Shown here piece after piece: positions 9,132-21,734 of a stretch of DNA of 64,000 bases. The stretch is from NCBI GenBank assembly GCA_037447655.1, contig JBBHKE010001749.1, positions 81,860-145,859 on the forward strand, in the 5' to 3' direction. Within the stretch, counting starts at the first letter, position 1; every line of letters starts with the position of its first letter. The notes beneath the pieces were generated by a model. The model saw nothing but the letters and a program-made list of their open reading frames with translations, ran no database searches and was not told where the DNA came from. The position numbers were made by a program, and so were the translations under genes. This DNA is from Zygnema cylindricum. Taxonomy: Eukaryota; Streptophyta; Zygnematophyceae; Zygnematales; Zygnemataceae.

Positions 9132-12100
9132 ATGGCGGGACTAGCAGATTTTCGAAAGCGACTGACGCTGGTTACAGGAGACCAGCTTCGGGCGCCAGAC
9201 ATGGCGGATATGTCTTTGGACGCCACTGCCTCCTATAAGGTAGAGAGGGAGAGGGAGAGGGAGAGAGGGAGAGGGAGAGAGGGAGGGGGAGAGGGAGGGG
9301 GAGGGGGAGAGGGAGGGGGAGACGGAGAGGGAGAGAGGTAGAAGGGAGAAGGAGAGGGACAGGAAGCGGGAGCGCTGGTATTGCTGAGAGCCCCCGTTAG
9401 TCCAAGGTTTTAGAGAGCACACATTGACGCGGATTTCGATGGAAATTGTTTCAGCTGGTATGCTGCCATGTGGCAAGCTGATATATAGCCACAGCTGTCT
9501 CTAGCAAGCTGGTTTATTTATAAAGATGGTAAGTAGTGTGGTCTTAGAACTTGAAGGATGGCAACCAGATCTGGTTTGTCTTGACAGCAATCGATTCCAT
9601 TTCCTTTTCAGAGGTAATCATGATCGATGCTGCCATTTTGTTTTCACATTCAGAATCGGTATTCTGCTGCTGGAATCAAATAGGTTCCACTTTCTTTCAG
9701 AAGGCAATCAGAATCGATATTCTGCTGCTGCAAATATTTTAGAATTCGGTGATACTGTTTTAGGTTTTTGAAGTGTTTTTGGAAATTTGGCTTGGAGATA
9801 ACGGAGTGACATTAATGGATAGGGTTTGAAAACCTAATTGTTGCTGTTCTTGTAACGGCATAGAATAATAGGAAGCGGACTGAATATTTGCACACAAATT
9901 ATTGCAGGTCAGCGACGAGGGAACTTTGAACTTGTTGAGCCGATCTCAAGAATATGACATAAATGAGGAAGGTTTGCAATTCCGGAAGCTTCCCCTTGGA
10001 GAAGCAAAGGACATTGCTGAAACCCGGGAGAAAAACTATCGTTGTGCTTCCTATGAAATGTGCGTTTTCAATGCAATAGGGTTTGGTGCCAGTAGTGTGG
10101 TGCGAAAGGCTATCCACATTCCGACGCATCGAATATTAGCATTGAAGAAAATCAATGTTTTTGAGAAGGTGAGAACGGAACTGAACTTAACCTTAGAAAA
10201 CCCTCAGAAGGCTTAAACAGGCGTGTGCTAGCTAGAATGCTTAAGTTGAGCTTTTCGCCTTTGTATATATAATTTTAGGATTCGTAGATAAGTTGCGGGA
10301 ATGCTTAAATCAAGCTTAATCTTTTTTCAGATTTTAAAAAGAATCTGCTGGATGCTTCTTTCGAGCTTTTCTTTGGCTTTCAATCTGTTTCAGATTTTGT
10401 CGATAAACTCTGTTGTTTTAAGATAATCTGCTTATTGGTTGCGAGGGTCTTGCATCGAGAGTCCACAATAGATTATGCTTTAGCGAGAACTTGCCGTGTT
10501 TGTATTCATCTGCATTATTTTAATCTTCAAAAGTGACTATTTAGCATGATCCATCTGAGTCATAGTTCAAATGTCCTTAAACAGTTGGAAACATATATGT
10601 GGTTTTCTCGTTCTATACGCTAATTATACTTGAAAAAACGATAGCTTACGCGTATAGTACGGGGTAATTACATAGAGAGTTGTCATTCTTTCGCACATTT
10701 GAACTATTGTTTGAATTTTAGGAAGGATTTGGCACCTATTTCTCTTCCTTCTAGAGCCTGTCCACGGGTTTCAGCAGTTAAAGATGAATCTTTTGACTTA
10801 GCATTTGTCTCTGAAATATTTTTAAGTTTCTACATGCATAACTCCATTGTAATGCGCCTAATAGAGCAAATGCTTCTTTTCACGAGCATTATCAGGGCAT
10901 CTAAAAACAAAACATTCTGAAATGTGTGATTTCTGAAAGGGTCAGGATACCGCGTAATTGTTGCCTACATTCTTGCCTATAATGTAATGGATACCCTGTT
11001 GCCTATAATGTTGTCTATTGTTATTGCTGCCTAAAATGTAATCGGTGCCCGTAATGTAATGTATCATGCCTTTTCATGATTTTTCTTTCAGGATAAAAGG
11101 CAACAGCTGCTTAATGAGATCCGTACTTTATGTGAAGCTCGACGTGCTCACGGATTAGTGGAGTTCTATGGTGCTTTTTACTCCCCTGATAGTGGACAAA
11201 TCAGCATTGCTTTGGAGTACATGGATGGTGGCTCATTGGCTGATATTGTTCGAACAAAGAAATCAATCCCAGAACCTATTTTGTCTTTAATCACTCGCAA
11301 AGTTCTTCAGGTAAATCTCTTACGATAAAATTTTCCGGGGATAAATCGCTTGCAGAATGATGGCAATCTGTGTTATTATTACATGGAATAGTTAAACAGT
11401 TAGGTCCTATGCTTATTTTATTGTGGCAATTACACTGCTTATTGCTGTTAGTGTTAATAACACTAATCCGGTCTCGAATTGCTCAGGTCAAAATTCACAA
11501 TATAGTGTTAATAACATTATTTGGAGTGAAATCGGCCACGTCTCCCTACCCTAAACGATTTTCATGATACTTATTTTGCTTTAATACTATTAGTTCCTTT
11601 GCACCAATAGTGATGTGGCAGTGTTAGTTGTTAATCACAATGGAGGAAAATGTTTGAGAGCTAGGCGTAATTACCATTACAAATTTGAGAAGCACACCAT
11701 TTATGTTGTTACTTGTGCTTTTTGTGGTACCATTTTCTTTTGTTAATACTATTGCATGAGTGGGTACCATCTTTCTATATTATTCCATTTGTGGTATACC
11801 AACTTTTTATGTCATGCTATTCCATTTGTGGTACCATCCTTTTACGTTAATACTATTGCACTTGCGGTTTCATCTTTTTATGTTAATACGATTGTGTTAT
11901 GTTAAATGTGTTGCATTCGTGGTACCATTTGTTTATGTTAATTCTATTGCATTTTGGTACCAACTTTTTATGTTAATTCTATTGCATTTATGGTACCATC
12001 TTTTCATTTTAATGCTATCTCATTTGTGGTACCATATTTTTGCTAATATTATTGCATTTGTGCTTCCATCTTCTTATGTTAATACTATTGCATCATCATT

Positions 12101-15100
12101 TTATGTTAATTTAATTGCATTTGTGGTATCATCTTTTTGTGTTAATTCTATTGCATTTGTGGTATCATTTTTTTGTGTTAATTCTATTGCATTTTGGTAC
12201 CATCTTGTCAGGGTCTCCATTTTCTCCATGCTGAGAGGCACATGGTTCACCGTGACATCAAACCCGCAAATTTGTTATTGAACCTTAATGGCGAACCCAA
12301 AATCACAGATTTTGGGATTAGTGCTGGTCTCGATAACTCTATCGCAATGGTGAGTTTCATTTTCCTTTTATCTGGTTGTTTATTTATACCCGAAGGAGAA
12401 TCTTAGCTTGATCGAGACCACAGAGTGTTGCTATTATCGTAAATGTCTTTTTTGCCACTTAAATCAACTTTTTTCCGTACACAAATGTCCAATTTTTATT
12501 TGGAGACGATGAATTGAAGGTAAGGATCCTTTCTAATGGATCTTTGGTTTCATAATCTGACAAGTGTGCTTGGAGAAAAATGAGTTGAAAGACCGGAAAA
12601 AACATTAACTCTAATAGCGGTATCAGGTGTTGTTTTTTGCTGACTCTGCTTTTGATGTATTAGAAGAAGGAGAAGGAGAAGGAGAAGAAGAAGGGGAAGA
12701 AGAAGGAGAGGAAGAAATCGATGAGGAAGAATAGATGTTGTCCTTCTAGAGCAACAGCATAACACTTCAATGCACTCGTTTTTTTATTTTTAGTTTTTGC
12801 TGATGAGTTTTTTGCGGTTTTCTTTTCTGCCCAGTGTGCAACATTTGTTGGGACTGTGACTTATATGTCTCCGGAACGTATCAACAATCAATACTATTCA
12901 TATCCGGCAGATATATGGAGTATTGGGCTTACTTTACTCGAATGTGCCACTGGAGTTTTCCCATATAATGCCAACAAAGGACCTGTGAATTTAATGCTTC
13001 AGGTAGGGTTCAGAAGGGTTTTAAGTAATTTTTGAAGAAGGTTTATCTGGATTGTTTTGAAGTAGGTTTATCTGGATTTTACTGCCAAAAGAGGTGGGCA
13101 AAGCTGGAATTATCTGGAGCTTTGCCGTTTTTTGCCGTCAATATAGTATGATCTATACCGTGTTGAATCATACAGTATGATCTAAAACCGTGTTGATTCC
13201 GATGGAGGATTTGAAAATTCCAGAATGTCCTGATGCGTTTTGCTCCCTATTGGAGTTACAAGAGGGATTTGGTTTGCAAAACGAAGACTAGTTACAATAG
13301 TTTTATACCTATATGTAATTATCCCTGTATTTGCTTGTACCTAACCACTTAGTCTCATCATTAATGCATTAAATCTGTCCCCCCCCCCCTCCCTTTCTCT
13401 CCCTCCCCCCCCCTCTCTGTCGTTTTTTTTCTCCTCCCTGTCTTTTTTCCTCTCATCCTCTCTCTGTCTCCCCCCCCCTCTCTCTTCCCTCCCCCCCCCC
13501 CCTCCCTCCCCGGCCCTCTCTCCCGCTTCCCCATCTCCTTTGCATAAAAGTCAAACTTTTCCCTTCGTTTTAACCTAGACAAAGAATGTTGTGAGTTGCA
13601 ACAACATAGGAACCTTCCCTCCCTCCCTCCCTCCCTCCCTCCCTCCCTCCCTTGTGAGTTTTTCTACACAACACAGGAACAATGTGTGGATTATGATGAT
13701 TATTTAATTCTGACTCATTGCAAAAAGTCAAAAGTCTGGAGATGTATTGATGCGTTTATGTGTTTCTTTTGCAAATTATGTAAAACCTTAAAGAACCTCA
13801 GAAAACCCTCAAAAACCCTGAAAACCCCAAAAAAGTTGTGTATCGGTGAGTTTCCTATCGACTATAAGTGCGATAACCAATATATCGGTTCTCGTTATCG
13901 TAAGGGGACCGATAAATTTAAATATATCGTTATCAGTAATAGTGCCGATAAATCGCCAATATGTCGGGACCGATAACCGATGTACCCTTCCGAGGGAGGG
14001 GTGGGGTTTTGAAAAAAAATCGATGTCGGGGTGTGGTACACCGTCGATCGTATTTAGCGTGTAGAAATTATTAGAGTAAAGAAAAAATTAGCGTCATTAA
14101 TTCTAATTCAGTGCCAGGAGACGTGGCAAATTATGGTCCACGTCCTTAAATAGCGTCATTTATTCTATTTAAGGTTCAAGGGTCAAAATTTAGGGGCGCC
14201 GAATTAGTGTTCAACATGCTAAATACGATCGACGGTGTACTTTCCGTACGGAATACGGAACCGTACGTATGAAGTTCGGACGATAAATATCAGTTATCAG
14301 TAGGTCAAAAAAATGTACATATCGGTTATCGGTAAAGGGCTACCGATACACAACACTACAAAAAACCCAATAATTTTTTTAACATTTTAAAAATCCCTAA
14401 AAACCCGGATTATGGTTCATGTGATTGGAAGATCCTTCACCTTCACCTCCGGTTGACAATTTTAAATTTTGGAGACACATTGATGTGTCCATGTGTGTCT
14501 TTTGTGAATTATTTAAAACCCTAAAAAAACGCTTAAGAACTTAAATTATGATTCAGGTGATGGGGGATTTCTCTCCCACTCCTCCGGCTGACAATTTTAG
14601 GTTTTGGAGCGTCTATATGTGTCTTTTGTAAATTCTTTAAAACCCTAAAAATGGATTAAAAACTTAAACTATGATTCAGGTGATGGGGGATCCCTTTCCC
14701 TCTCCTCCGGCTGACAATTTTAGATTTTGGAAAAATTTCGATGCGTCCATATTTGTCTTTTGTGTGTTGTTAAAACCATACGCTTTAAAACTTGGATGAT
14801 GATTCAGGTAATAGGGGATCCCTCACCTTCACCTCCGGTTGACAATTTTAAATTTTGGATATATATTGATGCGTCCATATGTGTCTTTTGTAAATAATTT
14901 GAAACCCTAAAAAACTCTTAAAAGTTTGAATGAAAAATTCAGGTGATGGAGGATCCCTCTCCCTCTCCTCCGGCTGACAAGTTCTCACCGGAGTTTCGTG
15001 ACTTTGTAGATTCGTGCCTTCTTAAAGATTCGAACCAGAGACCAACGGCTGAGCAGGTAATACTTTGGCTTATTATAGTAAGATTTTTTTTGGCAATTTC

Positions 15101-18100
15101 ATTAAAACAATTACATTGTTTTACCCCGTTTTTCATTGTCTTTCTCTTGATATTTTCTTTCTTTGTTCATTTGTTTCTTTCATTTTTTTCTTTCTTTCTT
15201 TCTCTTGATGTTTTCTTTCTTTGTCCATTTTTTTTCTTTCTTTCATCCTTTCGTTTTTTCTTTCATTTCTTTCATTTCTTTCATTTCTGTCTTTCATTTT
15301 GATTTTTTTCTTTCATTTTTCCATTTTCTTTCTTATTGTTTCAGAATTTGTAAACACCAATTATACCGCTTTTTTTGTGTATTTCACAGTCATGATACTT
15401 TTCCTTTTTTCGTGGAAAAAAAGAGTGGAGAAGTTTTATTGTGACTTTTCTGTCCTTTGTCTACTACAGATGTCATTTTTTAATAGAAAAATGGGTGGGA
15501 TGGATGGGAGGGGAGGGGATGGGAGGAACAGCTTCTTTACCATCCTTTTGTTCTTAAATATGAAAACACAGATGTGGATCTTCCCAGTTTTGTTCATAGT
15601 GTGTTCGACCCTACTGAGCGACTGAAAGACCTCTCAGATGTACATTCCCATCTTCTTTTTCTGTTTCTTTTTTTTCCCTTTTCTTTTTGTTTTTGTTTTT
15701 GTTTGGTTGGTTTTTGGTTTTGGTTTTGTTTTCTCTCCATTTCTAGCATGTCGTGACATCTGTATTTCACATAAAAAATATGTATAGCAGTAATATACTG
15801 CCCATTGCTATTAGTTGAAAGGAATTATTGTTGTAAATACGGAAATAGAATGTACAATAGTAATTTAGTGTAGGGCGATGTGGCGGATTGTAGTCTACTT
15901 TCTTATACTATGACTTTAAGACTTTTTTGTGGTTTTCTGGTACAAAAAAGACGCAACTGATCACTAACAGGGATGGGCAAAGTACTCTAAAAGCTATTAC
16001 TTCAGGTAATAAAGTAATGAAATAATAAGGTAATAAAGTAATGAAGTGTTAATGTGTTTTAATCTAGCAGTGAGTTACTGGATTTGTTTAATGTCATAAG
16101 TGCCCATTGCCCATTGGATTTGTTTCGCAATTAGTGTTCATAACACTTTCGTTTTGACTGAAAATTATCAAAGTGTTAATAACATTATTTAAGAGAGTGG
16201 TCTAAAATCGGTCACTGCACTCTTTCCTAATCTCATACTATTGATACTTATTTCACTTTACTGCCAATAATTCCTTCACACTATAGCGATGGACGGTGTA
16301 CTTTCTTGTGGGGTTTAGTACTTGTTCCTGGATTTATCTCCCATGAACTTTGCCCTAATTTAAGATTTAGTCGAGAGGGCAAAATGTGGAGGTTTCTGGT
16401 TTTCTGCATTTCTATATGAATGACTCCAATTTATTGTTAGACAAAGAAGATTTTTTAAAGCAGGTTTATCCAGTTGTGCTGTCACAATCTGAGCATGTTT
16501 TACAACATGTGAAAAAAAATGCATTGAGTTGAGTCAGTTTCGAGTTTATGTCTTGTTGCCTTTTAAATAAGCAAAACGAATATATGTATGCCTCTGTACA
16601 GATCTTGTTGAGGAAGAAGGCGCACACAGTAAAAAAAAATAAAAAAATGTGGAATTAATGCAAGGCAAACCTTTATTTGAAAAATGGAGGGTGGTTGTAA
16701 GCTCCACCCTTGGAAATGGGCACTAAGGACTTATATATGTGTATTATGTATTATGTATATATGTATATATATATGTATTTGCATGTATTTATATGTATTT
16801 ATGCGCCTATGTATGTTGGTATACATGTATATATGTATACATGTATGCATGTATATATGTATTTATGTGTAAATCAGTAATATATAAATTTGTATATGTA
16901 TGTATATGTATGGGTGTTAGTATATGCGGGTGTACCTGTCAATGGGTGTGACTGGAATATGTGAATTTCTTTTCTTGTGATTTATTGGAAGGATTTTGGG
17001 AGGTTTTTGTGTAGATGTTAACGGTACATTACTATATGTTGTTTGACGGTTCGGACAAACTGTGGGAGCACATGGAAACTTTCTATACAGAGAAGTCTAC
17101 TCTTACGTAAGATATTTATTACCCACCACCTCCCACAAGGGATTTGTCAATTTCTGGTGTAACTGTTTGCTAATTAATGTTTATAATGAGTGTTTAGAAG
17201 GTCGATCAATGCCCACTGAGTTCTATAATTGAAGACCTTTTTTTTTTTTTGCCGTTTATGTAAATTTTTTATGTCCCTATCCCTCATTGTTTTTCTTTAT
17301 CTTCTCTTCCTGAGATGGATCTTAAGGGGTAAGTCAGTCTTGCTACTGACTTTTCAGCCATGGTTAGCACTCAGCCCTTTCTAAGGTCAAAATACAACTG
17401 GGAAAGTTAAGCCCAACCAAACCATATTTTCCAAACCAAACCATTCAAGCCTAATGAAACCATTTAAAACTAACCATTTAAATCTAACCAAAGCATTTAA
17501 AGCCAACCAAAACCATTCAATCCTAACGAAATCCTTTAAATTAAGCAAACCGTTTAAATTTAACTAGAGCATTTAAACCCAACTAACTAAACCATTCAAA
17601 CCTAACCAAACCGTTTAACCCAACCAAACCGTTTAACCCAACCAAACCATTTAAACCTAACCAAACCATATAAACTTAACCAATCCGTTTAAATCTAACA
17701 AAACCATTTAAACTTCACTAGACCATTTAAACCTAGCCGAGCTATGAAACAAAACCAAATTAAACCAAACCAACCAAACCAAAAGAAAGTGAGTCACCAA
17801 CTGATTCGCTCACAAATCTGTCTGAACCGTTTGAATCATTTTGGTTTGATTTGTGCATTTTTTTTTTAACCGTTTGATTCAGTTTGGGAGAGTCTAATAA
17901 GGGGAATCAAGGTGCGGACAATATGAACGTACAGAGTTACGTTACAATCGAACAGACAGCTTGCAGAATATTTTGTTTTAAATGTATGCAGTCTACTGAA
18001 ACCTACACTCCCTAAAATAAAGTATTTTGTAAGAGTTAAGTGGACTACATGGTTCGGTTAGGCTTAATAGTTCAGAAAATTGCTCAACGATTTGGTTTGA

Positions 18101-19212
18101 TCCGACGAAAATCGAACTACCGTAGTGCTCATAAAAATGAAGCGCTCCTCAAGGTTCAACATTATTTTTTTTTGTTTGAAAATTGAACCAGCCCACATCA
18201 ACTTTTGTAAGAAATGAACGATTCAACGCGTAATATGTTGATGGTTGAATATTAGATTAAACAGGTCCACTTAATTTATTTTTTGCAGTGTATCATAAAT
18301 CCGTAATCAGGTATAGTCCTTTTCTGTACCATTGAACCTGCATTTTAACTGTGCGAATATTTTACACTGAGGTCAGGCATAATTTTTTTGAAATCTACAC
18401 CCGTCAATGCCACGTGTAATCACCTATGATTGAAAAATGTGAAACATGTATAAATTAAAAAAAACGATACGAATTTAATTCTGCCTACCATGTTCGTTAA
18501 TTTATCGTCTACATTGATAGTTTTAGTAGAGAGTGACAGATCTCGTTTACAGATCTATGTTCGAAAAGTTTTCAAACACGTGTGAATTTGAGATTTACGT
18601 ACGATTTTTATTTATGATATGTTGTTAACACTAATTCAGTGCCGGTTTTCTTGCCCTCTGATCACAAAATAGTGTTGATTCTTATTGTTTTTTTCTCAAC
18701 GCTGATTTTCTACATGGTCCAAAAACAGCCACGCCATTTGGAACTGAATAAGAATTAATGACTCTAATGTAAACTTCACATGACTAATTTCTTTACTCTA
18801 ATAACCATTAACTGTGAACTTTTCTTTCGTGGCAATTCCCTCTTTTCGCAGATTTGCGGAACAAACTTATAAGGGTCCGGAGAAGATTTTTGCGACCTTA
18901 ACTCGAATTCGAAATACACTAGCCGGAGAACAAAGGGGAGAGAGGCTCGTCCACGAAGTAGACAATATGGAATGTTGTGCTTTTGGGAGACGAGGTTTAA
19001 TGATTCGAGTCTCAGGTTCTCTGGTTATCGGGAGAGGTTTTATACCTCCGGGAGACGGAATGCAACCAGAGGGACAACAAGGGAACGGATCTCATGACCC
19101 ACAAGTTCGTCGAATGGGAAGTTTTAAAGAGCTTTTTGTGACGGAGCCCGGAGAACAACAGGGTTCGTATCGAATAATTAACCAAGATCTTCACATACAT
19201 AGGCGTCAGTAA
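9132..19212 (+). CDS. MKK3: MAP kinase kinase 3 (MKK3), kinase plus NTF2-like domain, complete
   Basis: A dual-specificity kinase that activates MAPKs. Exons are 9132-9239, 9908-10168, 11092-11310, 12212-12349, 12835-13002, 14943-15056, 15470-15494, 15572-15639, 17015-17106 and 18852-19212. All are GT-AG and in phase, giving 517 residues (Arabidopsis MKK3 is about 520). Landmarks: glycine loop IGFGASSVV 93-101, catalytic Lys116 (ILALKKIN), HRDIKPAN with Asp211, DFG Asp229, and plant activation-loop S-x5-T Ser239/Thr245. The NTF2-like domain starts near [12 protein letters not shown] (about 368). The ATG is in good context (GAGCCATGG). Exon 7 (25 nt) is the weakest call: donor GTGGGA, and it lacks the usual HPF motif of the last kinase helix. 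AATAAA follows at 19440. Confidence 0.93.
9241..9360. repeat. GAGAGGGA purine microsatellite at MKK3 5' splice site
   Basis: A pure G/A tract starting immediately after the exon 1 donor, in the sense orientation of the transcript. The GT at 9240-9241 abuts it. Confidence 0.8.
11690..12205. repeat. intron 3 minisatellite, about 40-bp units
   Basis: Roughly a dozen imperfect units of the form TTAATACTATTGCATTTGTGGTACCATCTTTTTATG. The last unit runs directly into the exon 4 acceptor (TACCATCTTGTCAG at 12198-12211), so the repeat supplies the polypyrimidine tract and 3' splice site region. Confidence 0.8.
12440..12640. mobile_element. decayed hairpin MITE (family A) in MKK3 intron 4
   Basis: Contains recognisable family A segments GCCACTTAAATCAACTTTTT, CCGTACACAAATGTCC, ACAAGTGTGCTTGGAGAAAA and AACTCTAATAGCGGTATCA in the expected order. 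It has lost perfect termini and several internal segments. Confidence 0.6.
13376..13655. repeat. C/CT-rich simple repeats in MKK3 intron 5
   Basis: Polypyrimidine tract (13376-13550) with C-runs up to ten bases, followed by a pure CCCT tract (about 13615-13651). Confidence 0.8.
14039..14237. mobile_element. family B MITE with 20-bp perfect inverted ends in MKK3 intron 5
   Basis: Flanked by TA. Left CACCGTCGATCGTATTTAGC is the exact inverse of the right end. The interior holds GGAGACGTGGCAAATT and the TAAATAGCGTCATT block typical of family B. It splits the decayed exon-6 repeat array, separating the 13735-13830 remnant from those after 14421. Confidence 0.85.
14421..14942 (+). pseudogene. tandem array of decayed MKK3 exon-6 copies
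   Basis: Four direct repeats begin GTGAT(T/G)GG.. at 14421, 14557, 14680 and 14809; the functional exon starts at 14943 (spacing 136, 123, 129, 134 bp). Each retains the exon start [13 protein letters not shown]-like sequence and a decayed remainder (FWxYIDASMCVFCK against [13 protein letters not shown]). Copies 2-4 still have the ATTCAG acceptor; copy 1 has lost it (TTCATG). Copies 2 and 4 run into a stop within about 30 codons. A further fragment is at about 13735-13830. They arose by tandem duplication of exon plus intron flank and are now intronic. Confidence 0.82.
15057..15469 (+). other. MKK3 intron 6, TTTC-rich
   Basis: Mostly T and TTTC repeats (15130-15345). Low-complexity Phe/Ser open frames here are not genes. 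Ends at CTACTACAG before the 25-nt exon 7. Confidence 0.6.
16125..16298. mobile_element. family B MITE remnant in MKK3 intron 8
   Basis: Ends with CTATAGCGATGGACGGTGTA, and the left part carries CGCAATTAGTGTTCATAACAC. The interior resembles family B but termini are imperfect. A similar remnant lies at about 18610-18805 in intron 9. Confidence 0.4.
16730..16910. repeat. TATG/TATA microsatellite in MKK3 intron 8
   Basis: Dense ATGTATATATGTATT-type repeats giving Tyr/Cys/Ile-rich open frames that are not genes. Confidence 0.8.
17390..17790. repeat. AACCAAACCATTTAAACCT minisatellite in MKK3 intron 9
   Basis: About 20 imperfect units of 16-20 bp with consensus AACCAAACCATTTAAACCT, ending in tandem AACCAAACC. 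The intron (17107-18851) otherwise holds only A/T-rich sequence and MITE remnants. Confidence 0.75.
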
Positions 19213-20438
19213 CATCTCTCACTTATAAAGCCTGGTCTTTTGTCTTTTGTGAAGGTTCCATAAAAGTCGATTTCCATAAAATGTCGATTTTGGGATGGTT
19301 AGTTTAAAATCTCAAAATCCCCATAATGTGTTTCTTTGTGATCCCCGTAATGTTTCCTTTTCTCGATCCCGAGAGGTCGTGTGTGGTGATGGGTGAATGT
19401 AGGTTTACAGCCTTTCTGTGTGTCGCTGTTTCCAGTTACAATAAATGTAACTCTTATCACCTTCCTCAATAATCGAAAGTTTTTTGCAACTAAGCGATGC
19501 CCTTTTTCATTATTGGGGCAAGCAAGTTAAGCACAGGCGGTTATCGGTGAAGAACGTTTTTGCGGTTATTTCATCTCGTCTTTTTGCTGTTATTTCATCT
19601 CGTCTTTTTGCAGTTATTCTATTTCGTCTTTTTAAACTTATTTCATTTTTTTATTCTGCCTTCCTGCAGTTTTTTTCTTTTTTTGGCAATTATTTTGTCT
19701 TTTTTGCAGTTTTTATGTCTTTTTTGAGTTGATTTGTATTTTTTGCAGTTATTTTGTCTTTTTTGCAGTTGTTTAGTCTCTCCGTCTCAGTAAAATTAGT
19801 GGCTGTTGGTCATCAACGTCTTTCCATTGTTGTTTTGAGTGATTTACATACTTCAAAAAAAGTTTCTCCATTTGCTCGAGTTTATCCGTTTCCATGGTTC
19901 TAAACAATTCATGTTCTGATTGGCGACTGTTTTCAACCTTTCCTTTGAAAACTGAAAATTCCTCAGTTAGAATGTTCACTTTCCTTGTATTATATTGGCT
20001 TCACTTTTGGTGCCTGCTTTTTATTCTTTAAATACTAAAAAAACTAAAAAAACTATCTTTAAACAGTTTCTTAAACTATCTTTCTCGTTACAGTGGTCCG
20101 TTTTCCTCGTGGTTTCTTCTCTTTCCTCTTTGATTGGCATTCGTCTCGTCAAATTGTCTTTGAAGGAGGGCACCTTTTTGATCTTGCTCTTTACTGTGCC
20201 TTTCGGGTTGTCACTTTCACCTTCCTTTCTTGTCCTTCCTTTGCGATAGACATTTGTCAATGCAAACCTTTTGGTAGCGAACCTCTTGGAACCTCTTGTT
20301 TCCTTTTGATAATAACTACGCTCTTCGCGCTCCCACTATCGCTTTCCCTTCTTGCCTCTTCCCTTCTGTGGTTGACGACACCCATATTATTGGCTCTTTA
20401 GACCAGGTTGTGCCGGTATAAAACTTTTTCAAAGTCGT
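19213..20438. other. MKK3 3' region and T-rich spacer
   Basis: The MKK3 poly(A) signal AATAAA is at 19440-19445. Then comes a TTTTTGCAGTTATTTTGTCTT short tandem repeat (about 19560-19780). No gene is recognised. Confidence 0.5.
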
Positions 20439-21665
20439 TTGGCAAAACTCAACCTTTATGTGCAACAATATAAGTGTGTTGTATGGTCACCTAGTGATAT
20501 TCCTCCTTCCTTTACCCACCCTCATGGTTTTCAAATGCTCACTCCATCCACTAGCATTCGTGTGTTGGGTTGGACGTTCGTCTTCTTGTTTCTTTTTTTT
20601 TTTTTTTCTTCTCTCTTCTTCTTCGAATACTTTCGTGACCCAACTTTTTGGTTTTGCCCTTTAGGTATATTTCACCCACATGGGTGACCATTCCAACCTT
20701 CTTAATCCCCAACGCTTTTGCTCTTTTGACTGGGTGTTCCCTCCACCACCTCCTACCTTATTGGCACTTCTCGTCCCACTCTAGCATGTCTCATCTCTTT
20801 CCCCCTTTGATGACAACCTCATGGACGTCCTCCATTTTTTTTTCGCTCTTGAGGGTTTTGGTCGCGTGTTTTGGCCTATGACTCAAATTTTTGGGATACC
20901 TTCCCGTCTCAAGGGTTGAGTTTAATATCTATTGCACGTTAGGCACCCGTTGCCTACTTGGGAAGTTTGTCCCTCTTTGTTTCCACTTTTGTTTCCTAGT
21001 TTTTTGGCGTGGCTACTCTTGTTCTTGCTAACGTTCTCCCTCGTGTTCAAGACTATGTCTTCACCTTTCAACGTTTCATTTTGGATGAGTCATGTTCTAT
21101 TCCTTCTTTTGCTTGAGTGAATATGCAAGTCCTCTCCACCCTTCCTTCGACATCAATTGCTTAGGAGACTCAATTTTTCAGAAGGTTGATGCCACCATTA
21201 AATTAGGGATTCTCTTCGCTCTTTCCCTTTAATTCTACATGTGCCCGCTTTCTCTCTTGTAGTGGGCTTGGTTCTGGAGCTTAGTTTTAGCTACACCTAT
21301 TTTATCCACTCTACATTTCACTCTTACTCTATTCACCATCGCTCTCAAGCTCCTAGCTTGGCAACCATTATCCGCCTTTGCTTGGATCTCTTGTTTGCTC
21401 GTGTGAGTGCCATCACCCCGTTGGCGTCCATTTGCTTTGTTGCTTTCACGGGGGAGAGTTGATTAAAGAGCAGGACATTATTCGCGACGCCATTGCGACT
21501 ATTGCTCCTTGGGGGGGGATATGCTGTTCAACGAGAGGTTTGGCATATTATTTTTCACATATTATTCAGTCGCATCAAAAAAACGATATTGTATTGCTCG
21601 GTAGTGCCCGTCCTTTATTTGGTAACATTATTTTGACGAACCCTACCTCGGATCTAGTTGTTGGT
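20439..21665 (+). pseudogene. decayed non-LTR reverse-transcriptase-like sequence, copy 1
   Basis: Fragments in shifting frames resemble the C-terminal half of plant LINE-like polymerases. Near 20439, LAKLNLYVQQYKCVVWSPSD is followed by SIRVLG, the usual KC..W....P...G..VLG pattern. Near 21440, a CHHPVGVHLLCC..G segment precedes IIRDAIATIA, as in the terminal His/Cys-motif region. Stops and frameshifts are frequent and no catalytic YxDD box is visible. Family recognition rests on pattern memory only, hence moderate confidence. Confidence 0.4.
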
Positions 21666-21734
21666 TAAGCTGCTCGACATGTTGAGTTGACAATGTTAGG
21701 GTATTGTACTGAGCACTTACTTAGCGACGAGATA

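Noticed and set aside
8978-9238. 86-codon frame overlapping MKK3 exon 1
   Set aside because: Different frame from the conserved MKK3 start and consists of leader plus exon 1 read out of frame.
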